A DNA stretch of 64,000 nucleotides. Source: Ruminococcus flavefaciens. GTDB lineage: Bacteria; Bacillota; Clostridia; Oscillospirales; Ruminococcaceae. The number at the start of each line of letters is the position of its first letter. Within the stretch, counting starts at the first letter, position 1. Made by a program: the position numbers and the translations under genes. The stretch covers positions 43,275 to 107,274 of the forward strand of contig NZ_FNWV01000008.1 of NCBI RefSeq assembly GCF_900108555.1, given 5' to 3'. This document shows positions 1 through 7,461 of the stretch, piece after piece. The notes under the pieces were generated by a model. It saw only the letters and a list, made by a program, of their open reading frames with translations, searched no databases and was not told the DNA's origin.

Positions 1-2
1 CG

Positions 3-50
3 GCAGGGAAATTCCTTGAATATATCAAGAGTGTTCACGCAGAGCAATAA
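3..50 (+). CDS. C-terminal end of an unidentified gene (partial)
   Basis: An open frame enters from the left edge and ends at TAA 48-50, giving the tail AGKFLEYIKSVHAEQ. It is followed by a non-coding stretch and a clear promoter for the next gene, so it is probably the true 3' end of an upstream gene. Sixteen codons are too few to name a product. Confidence 0.4.
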   Translation, partial: AGKFLEYIKSVHAEQ

Positions 51-75
51 AAGAATTTTTACCACACAGTAATAA

Positions 76-104
76 TTGACTTTTTCTTCTTTCTCTGCTA
101 TAAT
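76..104 (+). promoter_or_regulatory. Promoter of the pnuC-like gene
   Basis: TTGACT at 76-81 and TATAAT at 99-104 are separated by 17 bp. Transcription should begin near 111, which leaves a leader of about 108 nt before the TTG start. Confidence 0.75.
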
Positions 105-136
105 AAAGAAAATATGAAAACTGCCACCGGGTAGTA

Positions 137-197
137 TATGCGATAAGCATTTGTATACACATCGTTAGGTCTTAGAAGATGTGTACGCAGATGCTTT
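137..197 (+). promoter_or_regulatory. Structured 5' leader upstream of pnuC (riboswitch candidate, class unknown)
   Basis: The leader holds a long imperfect hairpin: GCATTTGTATACACATC at 148-164 pairs with GATGTGTACGCAGATGC at 179-195 (G-U pairs and one mismatch), and the descending arm ends a few bases before the GGAGG. NAD-sensing and preQ1-type leaders are known upstream of pnuC-like genes in Firmicutes. I cannot match this one to a named class by eye. Confidence 0.4.
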
Positions 198-218
198 ATT
201 TTTTTGGAGGTATGCAGA

Positions 219-944
219 TTGTTAAAACAGATAAAGGATTATTTTTCAAAGGGTGAGCTGATGCTGTGGGGCATTTCAACGCTTTGCGTTCTTATTTCGT
301 TCTTCATGTTCGACAGAGAGAACTATCTTGCCCTGTCGGCATCGCTGATCGGAGTGACCTACCTTATCCTTAACGCAAAGGGAAATCCGATAGGTCAGGT
401 GCTTGTTATCATATTCAGCCTGCTGTACGGGATAATATCCTACTCCTTTTCCTATTACGGAGAAATGGTGACCTATCTTGGAATGACAATGCCGATGGCT
501 GTTTTTGCGCTCATCTCATGGCTCAGAAATCCATTTAACGGCAATAAATCGGAGGTAACAGTAAACAGCATAAGCAGAAGAGAAGCCATATTTATGTCTG
601 TATTGATGTTAGCGGTAACGATACTGTTTTTCTTTATTTTGCAGGCTTTCGGTACAGCGAATATCTTTCCGAGTACACTATCGGTAGCCACGAGCTTTAT
701 AGCCGTCTATCTGACATTCAGGCGAAGTCCGTTCTATGCGGTCGCCTACGCTGCGAATGACATTGTGCTGATCGTATTATGGATCATGGCAAGTATAGCG
801 GACACAAGGTATATATCGGTAGTTGTCTGCTTTTCGGTTTTTCTCATAAATGACATATACAGCTTTTTCAGTTGGCAGAATATGAGAAAGCGGCAAATGG
901 CTGTCAGAAACAAAAGTATACATTTTGAGCATACCAAAGTATAG
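219..944 (+). CDS. pnuC: PnuC-family nicotinamide riboside/vitamin-type transporter
   Basis: A 241-residue, very hydrophobic protein with about seven membrane segments and the late NDIYSFFSW motif typical of the PnuC family. These facilitators move nicotinamide riboside or, in other subgroups, thiamine or riboflavin; the substrate is inferred only from family resemblance. The TTG start at 219 is chosen because GGAGG at 206-210 precedes it by 8 nt; a longer reading from 204 would include the ribosome binding site. It is monocistronic, with its own strong promoter and structured leader. Basic residues follow the last membrane helix. Confidence 0.75.
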   Translation: MLKQIKDYFSKGELMLWGISTLCVLISFFMFDRENYLALSASLIGVTYLILNAKGNPIGQVLVIIFSLLYGIISYSFSYYGEMVTYLGMTMPMAVFALISWLRNPFNGNKSEVTVNSISRREAIFMSVLMLAVTILFFFILQAFGTANIFPSTLSVATSFIAVYLTFRRSPFYAVAYAANDIVLIVLWIMASIADTRYISVVVCFSVFLINDIYSFFSWQNMRKRQMAVRNKSIHFEHTKV

Positions 945-955
945 AATATAAGCAT

Positions 956-984
956 TTTACATATCAAGGAAACTATGCTATAAT
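956..984 (+). promoter_or_regulatory. Promoter of the small Cys protein/alcohol dehydrogenase unit
   Basis: TTTACA at 956-961, 17 bp, TATAAT at 979-984. The predicted start of transcription falls inside the dyad described next. Confidence 0.65.
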
Positions 985-985
985 A

Positions 986-1020
986 AGTACAGGACATAAA
1001 ACCTGTACTCTTTTTGTTTT
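986..1020 (+). terminator. Dyad AGTACAGG...CCTGTACT followed by a T tract
   Basis: An 8-bp inverted repeat (986-993 with 1002-1009) is followed by CTTTTTGTTTT. It can end pnuC transcription, but it also sits exactly on the predicted +1 of the next promoter, so it could be an operator dyad instead. The sequence does not decide. Confidence 0.5.
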
Positions 1021-1033
1021 GTGGGGTGATAGA

Positions 1034-1273
1034 ATGAAAGTGACGAATACAAGTGTTACAGACAAAGAAATAGCTGAGGTACTATCGCAGGCAGGGCTGA
1101 CCGACAAGCAGATAAAGGCTTTTCTTTCCGATTGCTGCGGTAAGGACTGTTGTGCCGAAAAGGTGCGTGTACTGCGCAGTGCAAGGCGTTCTCTCCTTGA
1201 TTCTATCCACAGGGAACAAGCATTGCTCGACAGGCTCGACTATGTGATATGGTGCACGGAAAACAAAAACTAA
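1034..1273 (+). CDS. Small conserved helical Cys-rich protein, function unknown
   Basis: A 79-residue cytosolic protein. An N-terminal segment contains the cysteine pair pattern CCGKDCC at residues 29-35, and the C-terminal half is a charged helix ending LLDRLDYVIW, a layout I recognise from many short Firmicute proteins of unknown role. The ATG at 1034 is preceded by GGGGTG; the TTG at 1019 lies on that ribosome site and is rejected. It begins the transcript that continues into the alcohol dehydrogenase 18 bp later, which suggests a redox or regulatory role. That role is inference only. Confidence 0.6.
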   Translation: MKVTNTSVTDKEIAEVLSQAGLTDKQIKAFLSDCCGKDCCAEKVRVLRSARRSLLDSIHREQALLDRLDYVIWCTENKN

Positions 1274-1291
1274 TAAACGGAGGTATGTATC

Positions 1292-2458
1292 ATGTTAGGA
1301 AATTTCAGCTACCACAACCCGACCAAGCTCTATTTCGGTGAGGACTCTCTCGGCTATCTGAAAGATGAGATGAAAAACTACGGCAAGAACATTCTGCTCG
1401 TTTACGGCGGCGGTTCAATCAAGAAAAGCGGTCTGTATGATGAGATCATCGCTATCCTGAAAGACTGCGGCAAGAATGTTTCCGAGGTCTCGGGCGTTAT
1501 GCCGAACCCGACTGTTGATAAGCTCCGTGAAGGTGTAGCTGTCGCCCGTGAGCATAAGACCGACTTTATCCTTGCGGTGGGCGGCGGCTCGGTCTGCGAC
1601 TACTCAAAAGCGGTATCGGTCTCTGTCCACTGTGATGATGACCCCTGGGAGAAATACTATATCCGCTTTGAAGAGCCGACCTGCGAGATCGTTCCTGTGG
1701 GCTGTGTGCTGACAATGGCAGGCACAGGCTCGGAGATGAATGGCGGTTCGGTCATCACCAACCACGAAGCAAAGCTGAAGATAGGTCATGTGTTTGGTGA
1801 CGATGTTATGCCGAAGTTCTCTATCCTCAACCCGAGATACACCATGACACTGCCGAAATATCAGATGGTGGCAGGTATTTATGATATTCTCAATCACATC
1901 TGCGAGCAGTATTTCTCAGGCGAGGACGATAACACAAGCGACTATATAAGCGAGGGACTTATGAAAAGCCTTATCCACGCAAGCCGCATAGCTGTCGAAA
2001 ACCCGCAGGACTATGAAGCACGCTCCAATATCATGTGGACTGCCACATGGGCGCTCAATACCCTTGTTTCAAGGGGCAAATCCACCGACTGGATGGTGCA
2101 TATGCTTGGTCAGGCGGTGGGCGCATACACCGACGCTACCCACGGAATGACACTTGCGGCGGTATCTCTGCCCTATTACCGCTATATCATGCCCTACGGC
2201 TTGAAGAAGTTTGCCCGTTTCGCAACCGAGGTCTGGGGTATCTCTGCCGAGGGCAAGACCGACGAACAGCTTGCAAACGAAGGACTTTCCGCTATGGAAA
2301 GCTGGATGAAGGAGATCGGGCTTGTGATGAACCTCAAAGACCTCGGCGCAACGGAGGATATGATAGAGGGCATTGCCGATGCAACAATTATCCTGAACGG
2401 CGGTTATAAAGTGCTTGACCGTGATGAGGTCGTTAAGATACTGAAAGAGAGTATGTAA
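1292..2458 (+). CDS. Iron-containing NAD(P)H alcohol dehydrogenase (YqhD/butanol dehydrogenase type)
   Basis: A 388-residue group III alcohol dehydrogenase that reduces aldehydes to alcohols. The N-terminal nucleotide-binding part shows VYGGGSIKKSG (residues 37-47) and AVGGGS (95-100). The metal ligands are readable as D198, H202, H270 and H284 in the expected spacing. The YGGGSxK form is the one seen in NADPH-using YqhD proteins. Length matches the family. The ribosome site CGGAGG precedes ATG by 9 nt. It heads a run of reductases and flavoproteins, so a job in aldehyde disposal or fermentation is likely. Confidence 0.9.
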   Translation: MLGNFSYHNPTKLYFGEDSLGYLKDEMKNYGKNILLVYGGGSIKKSGLYDEIIAILKDCGKNVSEVSGVMPNPTVDKLREGVAVAREHKTDFILAVGGGSVCDYSKAVSVSVHCDDDPWEKYYIRFEEPTCEIVPVGCVLTMAGTGSEMNGGSVITNHEAKLKIGHVFGDDVMPKFSILNPRYTMTLPKYQMVAGIYDILNHICEQYFSGEDDNTSDYISEGLMKSLIHASRIAVENPQDYEARSNIMWTATWALNTLVSRGKSTDWMVHMLGQAVGAYTDATHGMTLAAVSLPYYRYIMPYGLKKFARFATEVWGISAEGKTDEQLANEGLSAMESWMKEIGLVMNLKDLGATEDMIEGIADATIILNGGYKVLDRDEVVKILKESM

Positions 2459-2511
2459 CAAGCCCGGAACAATACGAAATAGCTGTTACACAGAAAAAGG
2501 AGGATCACGCA

Positions 2512-3366
2512 ATGATTTACAAGGTATTGAACAACGGCGTAAAAATGCCCATGCTCGGCTATGGCACTTTTCAGGTGACCGATGCGGCGGAGTGCAAAAA
2601 CAGCGTGCTTGAAGCGATACGGGCAGGCTATCGTCTGATCGACACGGCACAGGCTTACGGCAATGAAGAAGCTGTCGGTGCAGGCATTAAGGCGGCACTT
2701 GACGAGGGACTTTGCGAACGCTCGGAGCTTTTCATCACAACAAAGGTGTGGTTTCGCTCCTTTGAGACAGAGGACTGTCGCAAGAGCCTTGACGAGTCCA
2801 TGAAAAAACTCGGTGTGGAGTATATCGACATGGTGCTTCTGCATTGGCCTTTCGGCAATGTGTATGCCGCTTGGCGTGTGCTTGAGGAATACTATAAGGC
2901 AGGTAAGATCAAGGCTATCGGCGTTTCAAATATGGAAGCTGACCGCTTCATCGACCTCATCAATTTCAACGAGATAAAGCCTGCGCTCAACCAGATCGAA
3001 ACGCACCTTTACTGCCAGCGCCTTGAAGAAAAGGAATGGCTTGAAAAGTACGGCATCGCACATCAGGCTTATGCACCTCTCGGTCAGGGCAGGGCGAATG
3101 AAATGTTCTCCGAGCCTGCTGTGAAGGAGCTTGCTGAGAAATACGGAAAAACGCCAGCACAGGTGCTTCTGCGTTTCCTTGTGCAGAGCGATGTTGCAGT
3201 TATCCCGAAGTCAGTGCATACCGAGCGTATCAGGGAAAACATCGACATATTTGACTTTGAGCTGACCGGGGTCGAGATGCTGTCCTTGCAGGCGCTCGAC
3301 AAGGCTGCGCCGATGATCGGAAATCCCGAAGTTCCCGAAAAGGTCGAGTTTGCGATGACTTGGTGA
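2512..3366 (+). CDS. Aldo/keto reductase
   Basis: A 284-residue soluble TIM-barrel oxidoreductase. The catalytic tetrad is visible as D44, Y49 (in DTAQAYG), K78 (TTKVW) and H111 (VLLHWPF), and the NADPH phosphate-site motif IPKSVHTERI lies near residue 228. These enzymes reduce aldehydes and ketones with NADPH. An AAAGGAGG ribosome site precedes the ATG. Same strand and only about 50 bp after the alcohol dehydrogenase, so probably cotranscribed with it. Confidence 0.9.
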   Translation: MIYKVLNNGVKMPMLGYGTFQVTDAAECKNSVLEAIRAGYRLIDTAQAYGNEEAVGAGIKAALDEGLCERSELFITTKVWFRSFETEDCRKSLDESMKKLGVEYIDMVLLHWPFGNVYAAWRVLEEYYKAGKIKAIGVSNMEADRFIDLINFNEIKPALNQIETHLYCQRLEEKEWLEKYGIAHQAYAPLGQGRANEMFSEPAVKELAEKYGKTPAQVLLRFLVQSDVAVIPKSVHTERIRENIDIFDFELTGVEMLSLQALDKAAPMIGNPEVPEKVEFAMTW

Positions 3367-3370
3367 GAGT

Positions 3371-3703
3371 ATGAGTATCACGGTAAACATCTATTACACG
3401 GGTGAAAACGGAAATGCCCGTAAATTCGCAGAGGAAATGATACAAAGCGGTACGGTGGACAGGATACGCAGCGAGAACGGTAATCTCCGATACGACTATT
3501 TTCAGCCGTTTGACGATCCCGAAACGGTACTGCTGATTGACCAATGGACAAGTCAGGACGCTATTGATGTCCACCACGCTTCACCTATGATGCAGACAAT
3601 TACAGAGCTTCGGGAAAAGTATGGACTGAAAATGAAAGTTGAGAGGTATATCTCCGATGAGGGCGGTATACCTGATAAGGATACGAAATTCATTGTGAAA
3701 TAG
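3371..3703 (+). CDS. ABM-domain (YgiN-like) quinol monooxygenase family protein
   Basis: A 110-residue single ferredoxin-like ABM domain. The family signature LLIDQWTSQDAIDVHHAS is present at residues 54-71. Members include small quinol or heme-type monooxygenases and stress proteins; the substrate cannot be told. It starts 5 bp after the aldo/keto reductase and is read in the same operon. Confidence 0.75.
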   Translation: MSITVNIYYTGENGNARKFAEEMIQSGTVDRIRSENGNLRYDYFQPFDDPETVLLIDQWTSQDAIDVHHASPMMQTITELREKYGLKMKVERYISDEGGIPDKDTKFIVK

Positions 3704-3714
3704 GAGAAAAACTT

Positions 3715-4341
3715 ATGAAAGTATTGATAATAAACGGCAGTCCCCATGCAAACGGCAACACTGCGATAGCTGTGAATGAGCTTGTAAAGACCTTTGAAGC
3801 GCAGGGCGTTGAAGCGGAGGTCTGTCACATAGGAAACAAGGATATTCGCGGCTGTATCGCCTGTCGAAAGTGTGCGGAGCTTGGTCATTGCGTGTTCAAC
3901 GATGTTGTCAACGAGCTTGCACCTGAGTTTGAAGCGGCGGACGGTCTTGTAGTGGCTTCACCTGTGTATTATGCTTCGGCAAATGCAACGCTCATTGCCT
4001 GTCTTGACAGACTGTTTTTCAGCACGCACTTCGATAAGACCATGAAGATCGGTGCAAGTGTTGCCGTAGCAAGGCGAGGCGGCTGTTCGGCAACATTTGA
4101 CGAGCTGAACAAGTATTTTACCATAAGCAATATGCCCATAGCTTCAAGCCAATACTGGAACAGCGTTCACGGGCGTGAGATCGGTGAAGCTGCAAAGGAC
4201 GCAGAGGGCTTGCAGACCATGAGAACGCTCGCAAAGAATATGAGCTTTCTGATGAAGTCTATCGCTCTCGGAAAGGAAAAATACGGACTGCCTGAGAAAG
4301 AGCCGTGGCAGTCTACACATTTTATCAGAGAAGATCTTTGA
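3715..4341 (+). CDS. NADPH-dependent FMN reductase / iron-sulfur flavoprotein family
   Basis: A 208-residue flavodoxin-fold protein with the FMN phosphate loop NGSPHANGNT (residues 7-16). Cysteines C47, C50, C53 and C59 form CX2CX2CX5C, the compact cluster pattern of iron-sulfur flavoproteins (Isf), so it may carry a [4Fe-4S] cluster as well as FMN. Its role would be electron transfer or reduction of quinones or peroxides. It lies 12 bp after the ABM gene with an AGGAGA ribosome site. Confidence 0.75.
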   Translation: MKVLIINGSPHANGNTAIAVNELVKTFEAQGVEAEVCHIGNKDIRGCIACRKCAELGHCVFNDVVNELAPEFEAADGLVVASPVYYASANATLIACLDRLFFSTHFDKTMKIGASVAVARRGGCSATFDELNKYFTISNMPIASSQYWNSVHGREIGEAAKDAEGLQTMRTLAKNMSFLMKSIALGKEKYGLPEKEPWQSTHFIREDL

Positions 4342-4358
4342 TCAAGGAGGAAATAATC

Positions 4359-4841
4359 ATGAGTAAAAAATTAGTAGCATATTTTTCAGCAAGCGGTGTG
4401 ACTGCCGGACTTGCTAAAAACCTCACAGAAGCCGCAGGAGCAGACCTTTATGAGATACGCCCTGCCGTGCCTTACACAAATGCAGACCTCAACTGGCAGG
4501 ACAAGAACAGCAGAAGCTCAGTTGAGATGAATGACAAGTCCTTCCGCCCTGCAATTGCAGATACAGATGCGAATATCGCAGACTATGACACGATCTTCGT
4601 TGGCTTCCCAATCTGGTGGTATGTCGCTCCAACAATCATCAATACCTTCCTTGAAGCTTATGATTTTTCGGGAAAGACCATAGTTCTGTTTGCGACCTCT
4701 GGCGGCAGCGGAATGGGCAATTCCTCAAAGGAGCTAAAAACAAGCGTTTCCGATACGGCAGTCATCAAGGACGGCAAGCGTTTCTCTGCAAGCACATCAG
4801 TCGATGAGCTGAAAAAGTGGGTGGAATCACTCGGCGTTTAA
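4359..4841 (+). CDS. Flavodoxin
   Basis: A 160-residue flavodoxin of the long-chain-like type found in Firmicute reductase clusters. The FMN phosphate-binding loop is SASGVTAG (residues 9-16), and the isoalloxazine loops are PIWWYVAP near 85 and TSGGSGMG near 112. ATG 4359 follows AAGGAGG at 4344-4350; the longer reading from 4305 overlaps the upstream gene and has no ribosome site. It is probably the electron donor or acceptor for neighbouring flavoenzymes. Confidence 0.85.
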   Translation: MSKKLVAYFSASGVTAGLAKNLTEAAGADLYEIRPAVPYTNADLNWQDKNSRSSVEMNDKSFRPAIADTDANIADYDTIFVGFPIWWYVAPTIINTFLEAYDFSGKTIVLFATSGGSGMGNSSKELKTSVSDTAVIKDGKRFSASTSVDELKKWVESLGV

Positions 4842-4853
4842 GGAGGTCACACT

Positions 4854-5609
4854 ATGTCTGAAAAAATAGTACAGACCGCAGGGCGAGATGCCCTCGGTGA
4901 GTTTGCTCCCGATTTCGCCCATTACAACGATGATATTCTTTTCGGGGAGAACTGGAACAACACCGACATCGACCTGAAAACACGCAGTATCATTACTGTT
5001 GTTGCTCTCATGTCGCAGGGCGTGACGAGCGATGCACTGAAATTCCACCTGATGAATGCGAAGAACCACGGCGTATCACAGAAAGAGATCGCAGCGATCA
5101 TCACCCATACCGCCTTTTATGCAGGCTGGCCGCACGCTTGGGCAGTGTTCACCCTTGCAAAAGAAGTATGGAACGAGAAATCTCCCGAAATGACCGACAA
5201 GGACAGGTATCAGAACGAGATATTCTTCCCCATAGGCGAACCGAACCCCTACGGCGATTACTTTGTCGGGCAGAGCTATCTTGCACAGGTGTCAAAGGAA
5301 CAGCTTTCTGTTTTCAACGTGACCTTTGAGCCTGCCTGCCGCAACAACTGGCATATCCACCACGCAACAAGCGGCGGCGGTCAGATGCTGATCTGTGTCG
5401 GTGGTCGGGGTTATTATCAGGAATGGGGCAAGGAAGCGAGAGAGCTTCATCCGGGCGATGTTGTGAATATCCCTGCGAATATCAAGCACTGGCACGGTGC
5501 TGCACCCGATAGTTGGTTCTCACATCTTGCTATCGAGATCGAGGGCGAGGACGGCAGCACCGAATGGTGTGAGGCTGTTTCTGGTGAAGATTACAACAAG
5601 CTGAAATAA
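4854..5609 (+). CDS. Carboxymuconolactone decarboxylase-like/cupin fusion
   Basis: A 251-residue two-domain protein. Residues about 20-110 match the AhpD/carboxymuconolactone decarboxylase fold (TRSIITVVALMSQG, then ITHTAFYAGWP); the CXXC pair of AhpD is absent. Residues about 130-245 form a cupin barrel with metal-ligand motifs NNWHIHHATSGGGQ and PGDVVNIPANIKHWHG. Such fusions accompany reductase clusters in many bacteria, but their substrate is unsettled. It ends the operon that began at 1034. Confidence 0.8.
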   Translation: MSEKIVQTAGRDALGEFAPDFAHYNDDILFGENWNNTDIDLKTRSIITVVALMSQGVTSDALKFHLMNAKNHGVSQKEIAAIITHTAFYAGWPHAWAVFTLAKEVWNEKSPEMTDKDRYQNEIFFPIGEPNPYGDYFVGQSYLAQVSKEQLSVFNVTFEPACRNNWHIHHATSGGGQMLICVGGRGYYQEWGKEARELHPGDVVNIPANIKHWHGAAPDSWFSHLAIEIEGEDGSTEWCEAVSGEDYNKLK

Positions 5610-5622
5610 ACGGAACTAATAA

Positions 5623-5692
5623 AAGGTAATCGTCCACGACGACTACTTGGAATTCCGGTTCAAGTCGGGTGTGACGATCAGCATCGAAATGA
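5623..5692 (+). pseudogene. Remnant of a serine recombinase C-terminus
   Basis: Right after in-frame TAA TAA, the frame from 5623 reads VIVHDDYLEFRFKSGVTISIEM and then loses similarity before a terminator. The pattern (short strand, hydrophilic turn, EFRFKSGVTI) is what I associate with the last residues of large serine recombinases from Firmicute mobile elements. No start codon or catalytic domain remains, so this would be a scar of a lost element. Confidence 0.45.
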
Positions 5693-5707
5693 GAATAGAT
5701 ATGAAGA

Positions 5708-5745
5708 GCCCTGTATCACTGGTATTCAGTGATACAGGGCGTGTT
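5708..5745 (+). terminator. Strong Rho-independent terminator
   Basis: GCCCTGTATCACTG pairs perfectly with CAGTGATACAGGGC across a 5-nt loop, followed by GTGTTTT. It closes the redox operon. Confidence 0.85.
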
Positions 5746-5848
5746 TTATGGTATAAATAAAAATATATACATATGTCTTTTGATTGTTTGACTTGCACAG
5801 CAATTTATGGTAAAATAATAAAAACAACAGCTTTTCAAGGTGATAGCA

Positions 5849-6412
5849 ATGAAAAGAAAAACCACAAAAGAACTCCTTGTCGAGTCCTTTCTGGAGCTTG
5901 TGCAGACAAAGCGTATCGACAAGATAACAATAACCGAGATAACCAATAACTGCGGTATGTCCCAGCCGACCTTCTACAATCATTTCAAAGACAAGTACGA
6001 TATGATCGTATGGATATATACAAACCATGTGCGTGAGATCATGTGTAGGATCGACAACAAGACTTTTCTGTGGAAGGATTGCCTGCTTGGTACCGCCTTA
6101 TACTATTCCGAGAACTCCGAGTTTATCAAAAATGCTTTGAAACACACAAGCGGTCAGGATTCGTTCGTTGAGAACGTCCGGAGAATCAATACAGCAGCTT
6201 TGAAAGCAGAAGTTCAGAAACACCTGATGACTGAGTATATCCCCGATGAGACCATGGGAATGATAAAGTTCTATGCTTATGGACTCGTGCAGTTTATGCT
6301 GGAATGGCTTCTTGGAGATATGAACTTCTCGCCTGAACAGGTGGCTGAAATATGGGATAAGAGCCTGCCCGAACCGCTGAAACAGTATCTCTATCCCACT
6401 GAAAACAATTGA
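5849..6412 (+). CDS. TetR/AcrR-family regulator
   Basis: A 187-residue protein with a TetR-type helix-turn-helix in residues 10-55 (KITITEITNNCGMSQPTFYN), followed by a short all-helical ligand domain of the DhaS-like kind. ATG 5849 is 8 nt after AAGG; the GTG at 5840 overlaps that site. It lies between the redox operon and the ferritin-like gene and could govern either. No perfect palindrome was recognised next to it. Confidence 0.8.
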   Translation: MKRKTTKELLVESFLELVQTKRIDKITITEITNNCGMSQPTFYNHFKDKYDMIVWIYTNHVREIMCRIDNKTFLWKDCLLGTALYYSENSEFIKNALKHTSGQDSFVENVRRINTAALKAEVQKHLMTEYIPDETMGMIKFYAYGLVQFMLEWLLGDMNFSPEQVAEIWDKSLPEPLKQYLYPTENN

Positions 6413-6425
6413 ATTTTTGTAATTT

Positions 6426-6466
6426 ACCCCATTTTACAAAATCCTTTTGTAAAGTGGGGGTATTTC
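6426..6466 (+). terminator. Hairpin terminator after the TetR gene
   Basis: ACCCCATTTTACAAAA at 6426-6441 pairs with a TTTTGTAAAGTGGGGGT arm with G-T pairs, then TATTTCT. The short T tract makes it a moderate terminator. Confidence 0.6.
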
Positions 6467-6470
6467 TAAA

Positions 6471-6526
6471 TTGACATATACCGCCTCGTCTGTTAAGATA
6501 AAGCTATGGCAGGCAGACAGCCTGCC
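6471..6526 (+). promoter_or_regulatory. Promoter and 5' hairpin of the bacterioferritin-like gene
   Basis: TTGACA 6471-6476, 17 bp, TAAGAT 6494-6499. Just after the expected +1 lies GGCAGGC-AGACA-GCCTGCC (6508-6526), a tight hairpin that could protect the 5' end of the message. This promoter rules out the longer reading frame that begins at 6471. Confidence 0.7.
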
Positions 6527-6557
6527 GAAAAACATAAATAAACGGAGGTATGTCATC

Positions 6558-7016
6558 ATGGCAGATACAAAAAAGATTCTTGAAGGTTTACAGATCATCG
6601 TTACCGATCTCGCACAGCAGGCAGACGGTCACGCTATCCAGTCGAAGATATTCGCAGCACAGGGCTTTTCCAAGCTCGGAGCAAAGTACGCAGAACACGC
6701 AGCAGAGGAAAGAGGCTATGTTGACAAGTGCATCGACCGTATCCTTGATCTCGGCGGAGAGGTTAAGAACGGTGCGAAGAAAGAAGAACCTGTTTTCACG
6801 GATATTGTAGAGTATATCAAGTATGATCTCCAGACTTCCAAGGACGGTCTTGCTTGGCTGAAAACTCTTGTTGAAGAAGCAAGGGACGATTACAAGACCT
6901 TCGATTTTCTGAAAGTGTATTATCAGGACGAGGAAGAAGACCTGTACTGGGATGAGCAGCAGCTCGAACTGATCGAAAAGATCGGTCTCCAGAACTGGCT
7001 GAACCAGCAGCTTTGA
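6558..7016 (+). CDS. Bacterioferritin-like protein with a degenerate ferroxidase centre
   Basis: A 152-residue four-helix protein. Its end, LELIEKIGLQNWLNQQL, and the segment CIDRILDLGG align readily with E. coli bacterioferritin. Aligned by eye, ligands E51 and E127 are kept, but E18 becomes L, H54 becomes Y, E94 becomes S and H130 becomes D, and the heme methionine M52 becomes R. It may therefore be a structural or partner subunit or bind something else. The start follows CGGAGG by 9 nt. The next gene, an FMN split-barrel protein, follows within 6 bp. Confidence 0.7.
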   Translation: MADTKKILEGLQIIVTDLAQQADGHAIQSKIFAAQGFSKLGAKYAEHAAEERGYVDKCIDRILDLGGEVKNGAKKEEPVFTDIVEYIKYDLQTSKDGLAWLKTLVEEARDDYKTFDFLKVYYQDEEEDLYWDEQQLELIEKIGLQNWLNQQL

Positions 7017-7021
7017 TCGCT

Positions 7022-7447
7022 ATGATACCTGACAATGTAAAAAAGGTTTTCAATGAAAATCTTTGGTATATAGCGACCTGCGGCGATGCGCCGAATGTCG
7101 TTCACGTTGGCTTCAAGCGTGTATGTGATGACGGAAAACTTGCGATAGGCGCTGTTCTCCTTGAAACAACGCTTGAAAATATCAAGGCAAACGGTAAGGT
7201 TGCTATAGCCTGTGCAAATCCGCTGACAGCGGAAGCCTATCAAGTTAAAGGAACAGCGGAGCTTGTCTATGAGGGCGAAGCCTATGAGCATTACAGTCAG
7301 CTCACGCTGGACACTTTCAAGGGAGCTATGGAACTCAAATGCGTAGTTCTGATCACGCCCGAAAGACTGATAAACGCTTCACCCAACGAGCATATAGTGG
7401 AAAATAACTGCAAATGTGAGATGAGTGTACAATTGAAACAAAACTGA
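7022..7447 (+). CDS. Pyridoxamine 5'-phosphate oxidase-like FMN-binding split-barrel protein
   Basis: A 141-residue protein starting MIPDNVKKVFNEN and containing LWYIATCGDAPNVVHVGF, the usual opening of small FMN-binding split-barrel proteins annotated as PNPOx-like. These bind FMN or F420 and carry out reductions; true PLP synthesis is unlikely. The ATG at 7022, 6 bp past the previous stop, is preferred to a TTG that overlaps that stop. No strong ribosome site is seen, so translational coupling to the ferritin-like gene is likely. Confidence 0.75.
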   Translation: MIPDNVKKVFNENLWYIATCGDAPNVVHVGFKRVCDDGKLAIGAVLLETTLENIKANGKVAIACANPLTAEAYQVKGTAELVYEGEAYEHYSQLTLDTFKGAMELKCVVLITPERLINASPNEHIVENNCKCEMSVQLKQN

Positions 7448-7461
7448 AAGGAATTATTAAC

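Noticed and set aside
149..164. A DtxR-type box in the pnuC leader (ATTTGTAT half)
   Set aside because: Only the left half matches; the right half is absent and the bases are better explained by the long hairpin.
5626..5682. tRNA-like T arm: GGTTCAAGTC enclosed by ATCGTC...GACGAT
   Set aside because: The same bases are explained as codons RFKS of the recombinase remnant; there is no anticodon or D arm and no CCA end.
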